Of a stretch of 64,000 nt of DNA, positions 1 to 9,398 are shown piece after piece (positions within the stretch are counted from its first letter, which is position 1; each line of letters begins with the position of its first letter). The notes under the pieces were generated by a model. The model worked only from the letters and a program-made list of their open reading frames with translations, was not told the DNA's origin and did no database searches. Source of the DNA: Agapetus fuscipes (taxonomy: Eukaryota; Arthropoda; Insecta; Trichoptera; Glossosomatidae). The DNA lies in assembly GCA_951799405.1 (NCBI GenBank), contig OX637343.1, forward strand, positions 5,270,001-5,334,000. The letters run 5' to 3'. Both the position numbers and the translations under genes were made by a program.

Positions 1-75
1 TAAACATAAGCCTTGCACCTATTGCCGCCCTGCCTTGAAACCGGAGTGACATCGGCAAAGTGAACAAATTTTAAC
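1..75 (-). repeat. Repeat C, cut by window edge
   Basis: Matches the 5' half of Repeat C read on the minus strand: the blocks for aacataag, gtgacat and ggcaaagtgaac appear in the same order as in dozens of other copies. The rest lies outside the window. Confidence 0.75.
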
Positions 76-249
76 ATTAGAACTTATTGCCTGCCTCATT
101 TTGTTCTGCTACTTTTGTTGGCACTCCTATCGAAGATCGGTGATCATCATCGCTACTTTCACTTTGGATGCTGCGGCTCGAAACCGGGACTTGGTGCTTT
201 TGCCGAACCATTGTCGCAGGTTATTAACCACGACAGCATCATAAAAACG

Positions 250-576
250 CAACGCAACTAAGCTACACATATAGTGTAACTTCTTGCCGCGTTTTCCCCG
301 AAGGGGTCGCATGTGGCGAGTTGAACCTATTTATTTTAACAAGTAAGGGGGCCGGCCTTACGCCAACCACTTCAGTGAAGTGGGGGGTTTCCCAGCTCCC
401 GAGAGGGCTGGTATTCATTTCTTGTGAAGGCTGAGTAAACCTTGCCGGTATTTTATTTTTTGGGTTTGAAATAAACACCGAAACAGGAAATAATTTCTGA
501 CACCCTCGGTGGGATTCGAACCCGAGTTCTCGGCATGGAATGCAAGCACTCTACCAACTGAGCTACCTATCGACCG
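250..576 (-). mobile_element. SINE-B, full length
   Basis: Read on the minus strand it opens with a tRNA-like head: an A-box region (tagctcagttggtagagtg) and a B box (gggttcgaatccc). A body follows that contains the inverted pair ctggtac/agctggg and a conserved cacttcagtg block, and it ends near gtagcttagttgcgttgcgt. The head carries a small insertion (tagctacc). At about 327 bp it is one of the most complete SINE-B copies here. The source tRNA cannot be named safely. Confidence 0.85.
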
Positions 577-1765
577 GACTTCGAAAGCACATGAAAATAC
601 AAGAAATATTGTACAAATAGCAATAAATTAAATAAATCTATGAAATCGTAAAAGATAATGTCTTGTCCATATATGCAGTAGGTGCAAACTAATTCTTTAC
701 GATGCAGTTTGAACAAAAGTTATAAGATTGTCCTTATGAATATGCATTAAAATATTTCATATTCGTCTGTTTTAGCGTTCGTTGTGTCTCGAAAAACGAA
801 CGAATATTTTTTTGTAGATGCATGAAAAATATTATAAATTCAGTTCTGTGCAAAAATGACAATATTAAAAATAAAAGTGCACAAATATTAATAAAAACTT
901 CTCAACACTTCTATATTTTTTGTACCCTTTTTTTTTTTAAATAGTGAATACATCAATAGTGACATGACTTCCTTCAGGGCATCATTTAGGATTTGTTGAA
1001 AAAATATGTTGATTTAAAAAATGACAAATAATTCAACTCGTGGTTTACCCATTTCTTAATTAAAGAAAATATTAAAAGAAAATTTGCATTGAATTTATGA
1101 TTGTGGTCCTAATCGAGTCATTTTATTGAAGAATATAATTTAAAATACTATAAAAAAGAAGAAGAGAAGTAGGATTGCCATCTTACGGATTTTGTATAAA
1201 ACTTTATTAGTCTGCAGCTTGGTAGTAACCGTTTCATGTTTTAGCGAAGACTCAAACCAAAATTGATGTTAGTTATAAAATTTTCGTAGAGATGTCACTC
1301 TACGCCCATAAGTCGATAATTTGATATTTTCTTGCGGAAATACAGTTTTATCAGAATTATCTTTTTATTTGACCATCAAATACGCAGTTTTAATGTTATA
1401 TAAATAGAATAAATTGAACAAATAAGTACAGAAAAAGGTAACCCAATATTCTTTTCCTTGGCCCGTATGAGAAACATAATTTACCCGCAGGTGTCGCCAT
1501 AACAAATAAACAAATAAATTTAAAAAAACGCATTCAAACAAACCTGACCCCATCCCTGCTCGACCATGTTCCGTCTCTCTCACCCCCATCTTATTTTCGT
1601 ATACCTGCGTCCTTGTCTGGCGGTGATTGAGCTGGGATACGATAATCTAAAAAATGAAAAATAAAAATAAGAAAATAAATTGAAACAGGGCTGAGTAAAT
1701 GAAAAATAAATTATTTTTGGTTGTTTTTAGTTCATACAGGTCAATGCTACTGTTTTGAGTAACGC
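577..1765. other. No gene recognised; AT-rich spacer
   Basis: About 1.2 kb of AT-rich sequence with no convincing coding frame. A 75-codon minus-strand frame at 1365-1589 has low-complexity Phe/Leu/Tyr composition and no recognisable domain. No repeat family from elsewhere in the window was matched here. Confidence 0.5.
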
Positions 1766-1950
1766 TAACGCTACTAACGCAACTTAGCTACACATACAGC
1801 GTTACTTCCTACCGCGTTTTCAACGAAAGGATCGCATGTGGCGAGTGTACCTAACTGATTTATTTTGAGAAGTAATGAGGCCGGCCTTTCTTTAGCCACT
1901 TCAGTTGAAGTGGGGGATTTCCAGCTCCTGGGAGAGCTGGGGTGCTCTTT
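1766..1950 (-). mobile_element. SINE-B, 3' half
   Basis: Matches the 3' half of SINE-B on the minus strand (gccacttcagttgaagtggg, ggcgagtg, tagctacacat). It lacks the tRNA-like head. It joins directly to a scrap of Repeat C 5' end at about 1955-2000 (cataccaacctataagtg, minus). Confidence 0.8.
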
Positions 1951-2139
1951 AAAGTTTGGGGGGTCAGCATCATACCAACCTATAAGTGAAGGAAAAATAT
2001 TTTTTATCTATTTAAAAAACAACATAACCTTAAAAAGAAATCTTTACAAAAATATCAGTATGATAGTTTGTTAATTAAAAAATATTTCACACAAAGGTGG
2101 CAAAAGTTTTTATGAGTTAAAAAAAAGTTACTTGACTTA

Positions 2140-2600
2140 TATCTCAGTATGAGGCTGACTACCAATACTGGAGACAATTTTTTTTTGTCCTCGTCATCCT
2201 TGTGTCAGAAAATAGTTGCAGGACTTATGTTCATTTGAGATTTGGGTTTTATTTTTTCAAGTATACATGCAGTATGTGTACATGCAAACTTAGTCGTGTC
2301 TGCGTGTTGGTATGCATTTAATATGAATTATAAGGGCCTGTTGCACCAACCTCCAATCAATATTTGATTGACACATCAAATTTGATTGCTTAATTCTGGT
2401 AAAGACCTCGGTTAAATATTTTTCGGTGGGTAATAATGTGATGGAATTGGAACAGGAAAGATGATGTACATCAGCTGATTTACGTATATTCCACTAAATT
2501 TTGATTCGATGGGAGAAATCGCACTTAATTTTTATTTTTGTCTGATTGGAGTTTGGTGCAACAGGCCCTAAATGTTGGCTATACGTTTGCAACTAAAATC
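2140..2600 (+). repeat. Repeat C, degenerate, split by a MITE
   Basis: A diverged Repeat C copy in plus orientation (tatgaggctgac, ttatgttcatttgagattt, atgcatttaatatgaat). It is interrupted at 2334-2568 and resumes as aaatgttggctatacgtttg before a LINE 3' end. The split dates the MITE as younger than this copy. Confidence 0.75.
2334..2568. mobile_element. MITE-M, 235 bp, TAA target duplication
   Basis: Terminal inverted repeats of about 27 bp (left end gggcctgttgcaccaacctc; the right end is its complement with one change). It is flanked by TAA at 2331-2333 and 2569-2571. There is no coding capacity. The three-base TAA duplication suits the PIF/Harbinger superfamily, but this is inferred because no transposase is present. 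It is inserted in a Repeat C copy. Confidence 0.85.
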
Positions 2601-2611
2601 ATAGATTATAC

Positions 2612-2706
2612 AGACACCTTGAGACGGTGCTGGCAGCGGTTGATCAAGGAGGCCAACACTCACCCCGGGTTGTTGTAACACTGATCATGATGATGATGAT
2701 GATGGC
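2612..2706 (+). pseudogene. LINE 3' end with ATG-repeat tail
   Basis: One frame from 2616 reads TLRRCWQRLIKEANTHPGLL then TAA at 2676-2678. This basic, Trp-containing end resembles the extreme C-terminus of insect RTE- or R1-type LINE polyproteins. A tgatgatgatgatgatgg microsatellite follows, a usual 3' tail for such elements. Only about 20 codons survive, so the clade is uncertain. Confidence 0.5.
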
Positions 2707-2752
2707 ATATTTGCAGAAGATAAGTTGGCAGATAGGCAAAACAAAATATTCT

Positions 2753-3060
2753 TATGATTGCACTGGGTTCTCTTTTAATTAAACTGCAATTATTTATTTT
2801 ACACGATTTGGTTCACAATTTACAACTATTGATTTCTAGCTCTGGCTTTCGACTTTGCAGCTCAATGTTTTAATCGACACTCTACTGATGCCCTATTGCA
2901 GTCCCTTTATATAGAGTACAAAAGAGATCTTTCTTGCATATTCCAGGTCATTCGATCTTTCGCTCATATCAGACCGCCGTTCATGTATCTTACTACTACC
3001 ATCATGGATCACACTGGACTGTTCTACACACACTTTTTACCTGTACAGGCGCGCGTAGAT
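2753..3060 (+). repeat. LTR-like repeat, diverged copy
   Basis: Shares long blocks with 50710-51052: gggttctc, taattaaactgcaattattt, ttggttcacaatttacaac, tacaaaagagatcttt and the cccgttc-like block. A TATA-like tttatatagagtac sits in the middle, where a promoter would be in a solo LTR. The ends are degraded and no duplication is visible. The LTR interpretation rests mainly on the other copy. Confidence 0.45.
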
Positions 3061-3061
3061 A

Positions 3062-3200
3062 CTCCAAGTGCGGAACATCTTCAACTTCCATCTCGATGGT
3101 CTTCCTAAAGGCAGGTGAGAGGTCATTTTTGAGATTTGCGAAAAACGCGGAGGCCAAGGTCCGGCAGTGGATTGGAGGTGACTGAAAAAGAAGAAGAAAA
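3062..3200 (+). other. Possible LINE 3' scrap with gaagaa tail
   Basis: A short open stretch ending FAKNAEAKVRQWIGGD and a stop at 3183, followed by a gaaaaagaagaagaaaa tail. The charged end and purine tail look like a non-LTR 3' terminus, but I do not recognise the family. Confidence 0.25.
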
Positions 3201-3202
3201 CT

Positions 3203-3402
3203 ATAATCTATAATAAACAGACACGTGTAAGTTAGCGTTTACAGATACTGCATGTGTTCTTACAATTAATTAAAATCCAAACCCCATATGAACATAACCC
3301 TGCAACTTTTGCCGACCTTCTCTGAAACAGGGGTGACATTTGGCAAAGTGAACCTTTTTTTACAGTATGGGTGATCAGCCTCGTACCAACCTATAAGTGA
3401 TA
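3203..3402 (-). repeat. Repeat C
   Basis: Minus-orientation copy with cagacacgtgtaag, ctgcatgtg, aacataaccctgcaactttt, ggggtgacat and accaacctataagt in the expected order. The 3' end (left) is degenerate and runs into taatctataataaa. Confidence 0.8.
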
Positions 3403-3464
3403 TTTAAGTCAATAAAACGATAACAATATTTTATTTTTTGTGTAGGTACTCGAAAAGTAATTTC

Positions 3465-3717
3465 GAATTTGTTTTCGTTTCGCGGCGGATAACTATGGTT
3501 CTGAGAAATCAATCAATAAACAAAACATCTATATAATTTCCCTAGCAACCCGGCCGGGTGATGTCACATTATTATTGTACAATGAGTGGATTTATTTTGT
3601 CGGTTTTTTATGGAATCTGCACAAATTCGAAGACATTTTTGTTTTCTCGGCGGGCATACATCACTCGTCTACAGGACTAGGTTTCTTAGCAACCTATCTA
3701 TGTTCAATAATCGTATT
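3465..3717. repeat. Repeat Q, interspersed repeat of unknown class
   Basis: Contains ccctagcaacccggccgggt and a second related block near 3640-3700 (tctcggcgggcatac, cttagcaacc). Similar blocks occur at 10050-10145 and 49255-49370. At 3718 and near 49445 it lies immediately beside a SINE-D tail, so it may extend that SINE or be a shared target. No tRNA head or inverted repeat is evident. Confidence 0.45.
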
Positions 3718-3851
3718 TAAAAAAAAATAGATTTGTGAAGAGGAATGCAATTCACCAACCTATTCTGCCTGGCAGAAACAGGTAGGTATTGATATCATCA
3801 ATTAATAATTCATTATTGTTTATTTTAATGAATAATTACCCAATAACATTT
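3718..3851 (-). mobile_element. SINE-D, 3' part
   Basis: Matches the SINE-D tail and body (aatagatttgtgaagaggaa, gccagaaacaggt-type block, atcatcaattaataattc). It is truncated at acatttgttga, the point where other copies continue to gaaccagggtc, and passes into a LINE-1 fragment. The tRNA-like head is missing. Confidence 0.7.
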
Positions 3852-3947
3852 GTTGAAAAACAATTGTCGGTGAGGCGGAAGCTGTTCACGGCCTTTGTAG
3901 ATCTGGAAAAGGCTTTTGACTCAGTACACAGAGGTATGTTATGGGAT
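3852..3947 (+). pseudogene. LINE-1 reverse transcriptase fragment
   Basis: Thirty-two codons reading from VEKQLSVRRKLFTAFV through the LEKAFDSV motif to RGMLWD. These are nearly identical to the first catalytic-aspartate region (motif A) of the LINE-1 reverse transcriptase at 52393-54263. Both ends are cut: SINE-D to the left and a foldback element to the right. It is a dead internal fragment, not a gene. Confidence 0.85.
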
Positions 3948-3952
3948 GGTTT

Positions 3953-4556
3953 CATTGTAGAACGACACAGTGACAAAAACAACACATAACATAACGACAC
4001 ATCACAAAAGACACATGACAGAACATCACACGACAGTACATTCCACGTCAAAACGTCACAGGAAAGAACATCATAATTGCATAACATCACAAAAAAAAAC
4101 ATCACATATCAAAAACCATAAACGGCACATGAAAAAACAACACGTCATGACAAAACACAGTGATGCATTTTCTGTGTTGTTTTGGCATATGGGGCTGTCC
4201 ATATATTACGTCATTCGCATTAAGGGGGGGGAGAGTCTAGTCTGCGGATGATGGTAAATGATGTACGAGTACCAAAAGTGACGTCGTTCTTGTAAATACC
4301 AATTTCTACAAAATATACAAAATATTATGTAAGTAATATAACATTATTAACTATTAAGCTCATCCATTATTACAGCAAAGGGGGGGGGGGGGTCATTAGA
4401 TAATGACTATAGGATGATTGTAAGGGGGGGGGGGGTCGAAAATCGGCCAAAATCGACGACGTTATTTATGGACGGCCCCTATGATGTTTTGTTATGTGAT
4501 GCACTGCCATTGAGATGTTCTGTCATGTGCCGTTTTGTCACTGTGCCGTTCTATAC
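3953..4556. mobile_element. Foldback element P with nested MITE-G
   Basis: The ends are inverted copies: left tagaacgacacagtgacaaa, right its near-complement ending ctgtgccgttcta. The inner arms are built from short catcaca/tgacaga units. Related elements are at 22083-22615, 23762-24026 and 40085-41072. The centre holds a MITE-G at 4191-4479. It has no coding capacity. Confidence 0.65.
4191..4479. mobile_element. MITE-G, 289 bp, TAT target duplication
   Basis: Ends ggggctgtccatatattacg and its partner at the right (tatggacggcccc), with internal poly-G runs. It is flanked by TAT at 4188-4190 and 4480-4482. The family recurs at 30296-30582 and 50041-50300. It is non-coding and Harbinger-like by TSD length only. 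Confidence 0.85.
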
Positions 4557-4838
4557 TGTCACCCTTCCAGCTTATATTATGGCCAATAGTCTTTATAATA
4601 AGAAAATATGAAATAAAAAGAACAATTATCTCTTTCCTCTTTTCTATACCCATCCTTCTCTTTCATGGTTTAACGTTAAAAAAATATTCACTATATCGTG
4701 GAGAGGGTAGAATAGAGATGTATCATGTATTCATAAATAATTTGAGGATCTGATACAAAGCAACGTCACAGAATATCAACAACTTTTACGGCGTTATTCA
4801 TACTGATTACTCTTTACGAAATAAACCGATGATCTTTA

Positions 4839-5060
4839 CTTGACAAATAGGTTGGCATGAATCTGACCCCCCATGCTGTAGAAACTTGGTTCACTTTTGC
4901 CAATATCACCCCGTTTCAGGGAAAGGTGGCAGGAGTTGCAAAGTTTGTGTTCATGTGAGGTTTGGTGGTAGGTACTTTGTGGTATTTGTACACATGCAGC
5001 ACTTGTGATCGCCAAAATTAACTGTGCCTGCTTGTGGGTATGCATTAAATATGAGCCTTA
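4839..5060 (+). repeat. Repeat C
   Basis: Plus-orientation copy from cttgacaaataggttgg through aggtggcaggagttgcaaag to tgcattaaatatgagcctta. It is followed by an aataataataat run and then SINE-A in the opposite orientation. Confidence 0.85.
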
Positions 5061-5069
5061 ATAATAATA

Positions 5070-5375
5070 ATATTAGGATGATTTATTTGGTGAGCGCTTT
5101 TTTGGTGTGTATCACACCTCAAGAGCCCTCTTTGAGCTTGGTCGTCGCTGTAGAAAGCGCCAATTCTCAAGCAAGACCCAGTTGTTGTAAGGTTGGAAAA
5201 ACCTTTCAGTGTCCGGTCTTTGGTAAAGGTTTATGAATTGTTTAACCCAGCGAAGACCACATTTGGAAATTTAAGTGGTATATTTTTGTTCTCCGCCGGG
5301 ATTGGAATCCACAACCTTCCATTTACGAGTCAGAAGTGTAAACCACTGGACTACATACCTGTCCATGATATAACA
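5070..5375 (-). mobile_element. SINE-A
   Basis: Minus-strand SINE-A. From right to left: tRNA-like head with degenerate A box and B-box region (ggattggaatcc on the plus strand), a body with aacccagcgaaga, and a 3' tail (aagagccctct, gagcgctttttt, aaataaatcatcc on the minus strand). A stray copy of the head terminus (ctacggaccagtcc) lies just beyond, at 5383-5398. Confidence 0.85.
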
Positions 5376-5474
5376 GCACTGGGCTACGGACCAGTCCAAG
5401 TAGTCAATATGTATATCCTTGCAGCTTACAATATACATTTTATATACGAGAATATTATATTCAAGTTCTTACGG

Positions 5475-6050
5475 GATGGGTGATCAGCCTCATACCAACC
5501 TATTAGTCAAGGAACACAATAAATTCTAGAAGTGAAATAATTTAAAATTTGAAAATCAGCTAAATTTAATTAAAAATTAAAATTAAATCTCTTACCCGCC
5601 AACATTGCAAATCAACCGCCATATCTTTTGGTACTTGCATCTAATCTTATCTAATCTAAGCTGCAAAGATATATATCATTTAAGATTTATATTAAATGCA
5701 TTCCCACAAGCAGACATATTGTATAATTTCGCGCTAACACATGCCACATGTGGACCTACAATATAAAAACCCAATCTCAAATGAACATAAGCTCTGCAAC
5801 TCTTGCCGTCCTTCCCTGAAACAGGGGTGACATTGGCAAAGTGAACCATTTCTATTTATTAATTATATTTATTTCAGAGTAATATTCTTCTACATGCATC
5901 GTCTCCTTTTGTTACCATTCTGAATATCTAATTCGTTCGCTATTTCAGAAATTTGATCCATCCATACTTTTCTCGATCTTTATCTACCACGGCTTTCATT
6001 CACACTTGCGGCGTACACTCTCTTCTTCATTCTCTTTTATAATGTGCGCA
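5475..6050 (-). pseudogene. LINE-1 3' end, interrupted by Repeat C
   Basis: Minus strand. The right part (5940-6050) encodes a decayed match to KVWMDQISEIANE and the KRRRCM region. The left part (5585-5641) encodes IWRLICNVGG and a stop, matching the C-terminus of the LINE-1 reverse transcriptase. A Repeat C copy separates them. After the stop, about 80 bp of AT-rich 3'UTR leads into another Repeat C start at 5475-5512, in the same orientation as at 52306 and 46020. Stops and frameshifts show it is inactive. Confidence 0.75.
5642..5868 (-). repeat. Repeat C nested in a LINE-1 remnant
   Basis: Starts at the left with its tail (aatcttatctaatctaagct) and runs to ggcaaagtgaaccat. It lacks the first about 60 bp of the unit. 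It splits LINE-1 coding sequence, so this copy moved after that LINE-1 copy landed. Confidence 0.85.
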
Positions 6051-6059
6051 ACAAGACAC

Positions 6060-7007
6060 AAGTACCGACAGAATTTTTTGTGACAAAATACACTAAAATA
6101 TTTTTTCCTACCTTGTATTTTTTCTGCAGGTAGGTACATTGAAGCATATGAATCTCTCCAACTTTTTCCCAAATTTACAAAATATTTCAATTAAATGTTT
6201 AAACTTCTTTTTGTACATGAGCGTAACAAAAATTAAAAAAAAAAAATCCAATTATTATTGCAATCGAAAATGCTAGAATAATTTTACAATGGTGATTTTT
6301 TTTAAAATAATAAATTAGGAAGCGACCTGTCGGCTCGAAATGTAACACAGTTTTGAAGATTAACAAAATATATGGGTAAGAAAATAATAATAAAGGCAAG
6401 TACCTAACAATAATTGTATTGACGTGTATTTACAAATACTTTTTGCGTTACCTTTTTTTTTAAACAATGAAATATTTAGAAATAAAATGTATAATTATGA
6501 AAGGGAATTCGTATTAAATCATTTATTTCAACAAAAATACAAATTGAATTTCATTCCATTTTACTGTTGTTGGCGTCACTATAATATATAATCAAAGTTG
6601 CAAATATAAATTAAGATTAAGGATTGTTATAAACTGTAATTCCACAAGAAGACGCGTGTAAGTTTGCGCTTAAATATGCCGCATGTGTAGAAGAAACGTT
6701 ATAATATTATTATAATTGGTTTGTAGGTTATTTCATACTTATATTATCTAGATTTTCAGCAGTAACTTCGTGAAAGTTCATTTTAATACAATAAAATTTA
6801 AGAAGATGGGAGGTACTGCTTCTCCCGAAACTGGTCGTGTCCAAAAATAAACTCATGTGAATTAAAACAAAGCAATTTTTATTTTATTGTATTTCACACT
6901 TTTTCAAGATGTTTTAAAAATTACCAAGAGTTCTAATCTGAAGCATTTGGAGATTATGGATACCAGAGGGAAGTTCTTTTTGGAAAAGGTGTGCGTTTAC
7001 AAAATTA
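6060..7007. other. AT-rich spacer with a small repeated block
   Basis: No gene seen. The block at about 6298-6370 (gacctgtcggctcgaaatgt, cagttttgaaga) recurs in altered form at 7460-7545 (aacctgtcggctcaaaagtt). Fragments near 6600-6710 (aagacgcgtgtaagtttgcg, tgccgcatgtg) are scraps of Repeat C in minus orientation. Confidence 0.4.
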
Positions 7008-7231
7008 GAATTACACCTCAAGAGCCCTCTGCAAGTGTGACCATCGCTATAGAAAGTTTCAATTCTCAATCAAGACTCGGTTGCTGTAAGGCTGAATGGA
7101 TCTTTGGTGACCGGCCTTTCGTAAAGAAATATAAAATTTTCAACCCAACGAAGAGCACATTAGAAAGTTTGAACCCACGAGTTTCCATTTACGAGTCCAA
7201 AGCGCTAACCACTAGACTACGGATCGGTCGA
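7008..7231 (-). mobile_element. SINE-A with internal deletion
   Basis: Minus-strand SINE-A lacking about 30 bp around tggtatattttttgtgctcc, so the B-box side (gaacccacgagtttcc) is joined directly to the body. Head ctagactacgga and tail cacctcaagagccctct are intact. Confidence 0.8.
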
Positions 7232-7634
7232 AAATAAGGTAAGTACATACCTTTACAGTTCTTGAAAAAATGACAAAATTTGCGTACCTTGAAATTTCCT
7301 TAGTGTGTGAATTCATTGTATCTTTCATTTCCCCGTTAATTCACACTTTATTCAGTTAAATTAAAATTCAATACTTTCATCTCCCTACGTCACGAAAGTT
7401 CACAATGTTTTTATTTGTTAAACTTGAAAATGTTACAATTATGATTCAATGGCGATAATTTTTAAAATAATAATTAATGCAGAAAAATACAAGAACAACC
7501 TGTCGGCTCAAAAGTTGACGCAGTTCTGAAGACTGGCAAAAGAAATTTGATGACAGTGGGTATGAAAGAAAGTGACAATATTGTATTGACAAAATTTCTT
7601 GGTCGGGTTTACTAAAACTGGCTATAATTTATAC

Positions 7635-7876
7635 TGATGGAAAGATATATCAACATTTAAAATTCATATTAAATGCATGCCCATAAACATACACGAGTAA
7701 GATCGCGCTTACAAATTCTGCATGTGTACTTACAAATTTAAATCCAAACCTCAAATGAACATAAGCCCTACAACTTTTGCCGACCTTCCCTGAAACACTG
7801 GTAACATTGGTAAAGGGAACCATTTTTTACAGTTTGGGTGGTCAGCCTAATACCAACCTACAAGTCAAGAAAAGGA
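7635..7876 (-). repeat. Repeat C
   Basis: Minus copy with atgcatgcccataaac, ctgcatgtgtacttac, cctcaaatgaacataagccc, gtcagcctaataccaacc and agtcaagaa in order. The right-hand end matches the shared 5' start of the family. Confidence 0.85.
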
Positions 7877-7927
7877 TCACGTTGGAAAATGAATCTGAAA
7901 AAAATTAAAAGTTTAGTTCTTATAATC

Positions 7928-7992
7928 TGAGGATAATTTATTTGGTGAGCGCTGTTTTTGTGTGAATCACGACTCAAGAGCCCTCTACGACC
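7928..7992 (-). mobile_element. SINE-A 3' tail fragment
   Basis: Only the last about 65 bp of SINE-A remain (ggataatttatttggtgagc, cacgactcaagagccctct). It is cut at the start of a LINE-2 3' end. Confidence 0.75.
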
Positions 7993-8009
7993 TAGGCTAC
8001 ATGCGAAGA

Positions 8010-8140
8010 ACATGTATGAAAAACGGTGATGGATATGAATGAATCGAAAGAGGTATGCAAGGAAAGGAAAAAATGGATGCAAATTTGCAGAGGTTCTGGC
8101 CACCCCTAGCTGAATGGACAGAGTTACAGTTACAGTTACA
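8010..8140 (+). pseudogene. LINE-2 3' terminus
   Basis: Plus-strand match to the last codons of LINE-2: aaaaacggtgatggatatga, gaaagaggtatgcaagg, ggttctggccacccctag. The gttacagttacagttacag tail characteristic of LINE-2 follows. It is strongly 5' truncated. Confidence 0.8.
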
Positions 8141-8368
8141 GCCACCACGTTAGTACACTTCATAATACAAAAGGCAATATTTACTAAGTGCTCGTTTTTT
8201 AACCGAAACCTAATATTTGTTCTACAGCCGCGCTCACTGTCTTAATCTTTGACAAACACGCACAACTTAGATCGGTAAATGTTTATCAACATGCCGCTCA
8301 ACACGTCATCATGTTGACTCAACGCCAGCCACCTCTTTTTTTTCTAATGGAACATCATCATCTCCTAA

Positions 8369-8816
8369 AGACACTGCCTTGCTGTACCAGCCATCCCTCT
8401 CTGTTGGTTGCCATACTCTTGTAAAGACACTGCCTTGCTGTACCAGCCATCCCTCTCTGTTGGTTGCCATACTCTTGTAAAGACACTGCCTTGCTGTACC
8501 AGCCATCCCTCTCTGTTGGTTGCCATACTCTTGTAAAGACACTGCCTTGCTGTACCAGCCATCCCTCTCTGTTGGTTGCCATACTCTTGTAAAGACACTG
8601 CCTTGCTGTACCAGCCATCCCTCTCTGTTGGTTGCCATACTCTTGTAAAGACACTGCCTTGCTGTACCAGCCATCCCTCTCTGTTGGTTGCCATACTCTT
8701 GTAAAGACACTGCCTTGTTGTACCAGCCATCCCTATATGTTGGTTGTCATCCTTTTGTAAAGACACTGCCTTGCTGTACCAGCAATCCCTCTCTGTTGGT
8801 TGCCATCCTCTTTTTC
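8369..8816. repeat. 56-bp minisatellite, 8 units
   Basis: Eight head-to-tail units begin at 8369, 8425, 8481, 8537, 8593, 8649, 8705 and 8761. The first six or so are essentially identical; the last two carry changes. Because 56 is not a multiple of three, all three minus frames stay open and give repeated short peptides. This is a by-product of the array, not evidence of a gene. Confidence 0.95.
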
Positions 8817-8860
8817 TTCCAATGAAATATCATCCGGTCCAGATGTGACATCATCAGGAC

Positions 8861-8960
8861 CGGTCCGTAGTCAAGTGGTAACGCTTCGGACTCGTAAATG
8901 ACACGTCGTGGGGTTTGAATCCCGACGAAGCTCAAAAATATACCAAAAATGGACCTTTAG
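8861..8960 (+). mobile_element. SINE-A head, plus strand
   Basis: The tRNA-like head (accggtccgtagtcaagtgg, gggtttgaatccc) and start of the body. It is cut and joined head-to-head with the next copy, making an inverted pair. Confidence 0.8.
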
Positions 8961-8962
8961 TA

Positions 8963-9113
8963 ACCGATTTTTGGTAAAGGTTTTTGAATTTTTCTCCCAG
9001 CGAAGAGCGTATTTGAAAATAAATGTTTTTTTTTTGTGCTCCGCCGGGATTTGAACCCACAACTTTCCATTTACAAATCTGAAGTGTTAACCACTAGACT
9101 ACCAACCAGCCGA
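8963..9113 (-). mobile_element. SINE-A 5' half, minus strand
   Basis: Contains body (cccagcgaagagcg), B-box region (gggatttgaaccc) and A-box region (ccactagactac) in minus orientation. The 3' tail is missing. It is opposed to 8861-8960. Confidence 0.8.
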
Positions 9114-9398
9114 AAGCGAAACCTCACATGAACATAGACTTTGCAACTCCTGAAGCGCTATTCTGCTGAATTCCTTACACTTTGGATATCCATACAAGTT
9201 GGTAGCGCTAGCGCTTGCGAAAAAACTCCATAGACAAAAAAAATCACAGTACTCCTTATTTTTGGACACAAATCGCCAGCTCATTTAGCAGAATAGCGCC
9301 TCAGCTGTCTTTCCCTGAAAACGGAGTGACATTGGAAAAAGTGAACCATGTTTGTACAGCATGGGAGGTCAGCCTCATATCAATCTATTTGTCAAGGA
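9114..9398 (-). repeat. Repeat C split by MITE-J
   Basis: Minus copy: cctcacatgaacatag and tttgcaactcct to the left of the insert, tctttccctgaaaac through ttgtcaaggaac to the right. MITE-J occupies 9152-9302. Confidence 0.8.
9152..9302. mobile_element. MITE-J copy 1
   Basis: Inverted ends gaagcgctattctgctgaat and its complement (agcagaatagcgcctc). The internal block aaaaaatcacagtactcctt is shared with copies at 47785-47958 and 55981-56256. The duplication is not clear. Non-coding. Confidence 0.75.

Noticed and set aside
500..576. A functional tRNA at a SINE-B head (also 27437, 35868)
   Set aside because: Same reason: no matching acceptor stem, and a constant SINE-B body follows every copy.
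3970..4251. 93-codon His/Lys/Thr-rich frame
   Set aside because: It translates the short repeated units of a foldback element and the edge of MITE-G.
8309..8766. Open frames of about 133 codons on the minus strand
   Set aside because: They are products of the 56-bp tandem array, which leaves all three frames open; no start context or homology.
8369..8816. CRISPR-like array
   Set aside because: No spacers: the units are contiguous and identical, and the DNA is eukaryotic.
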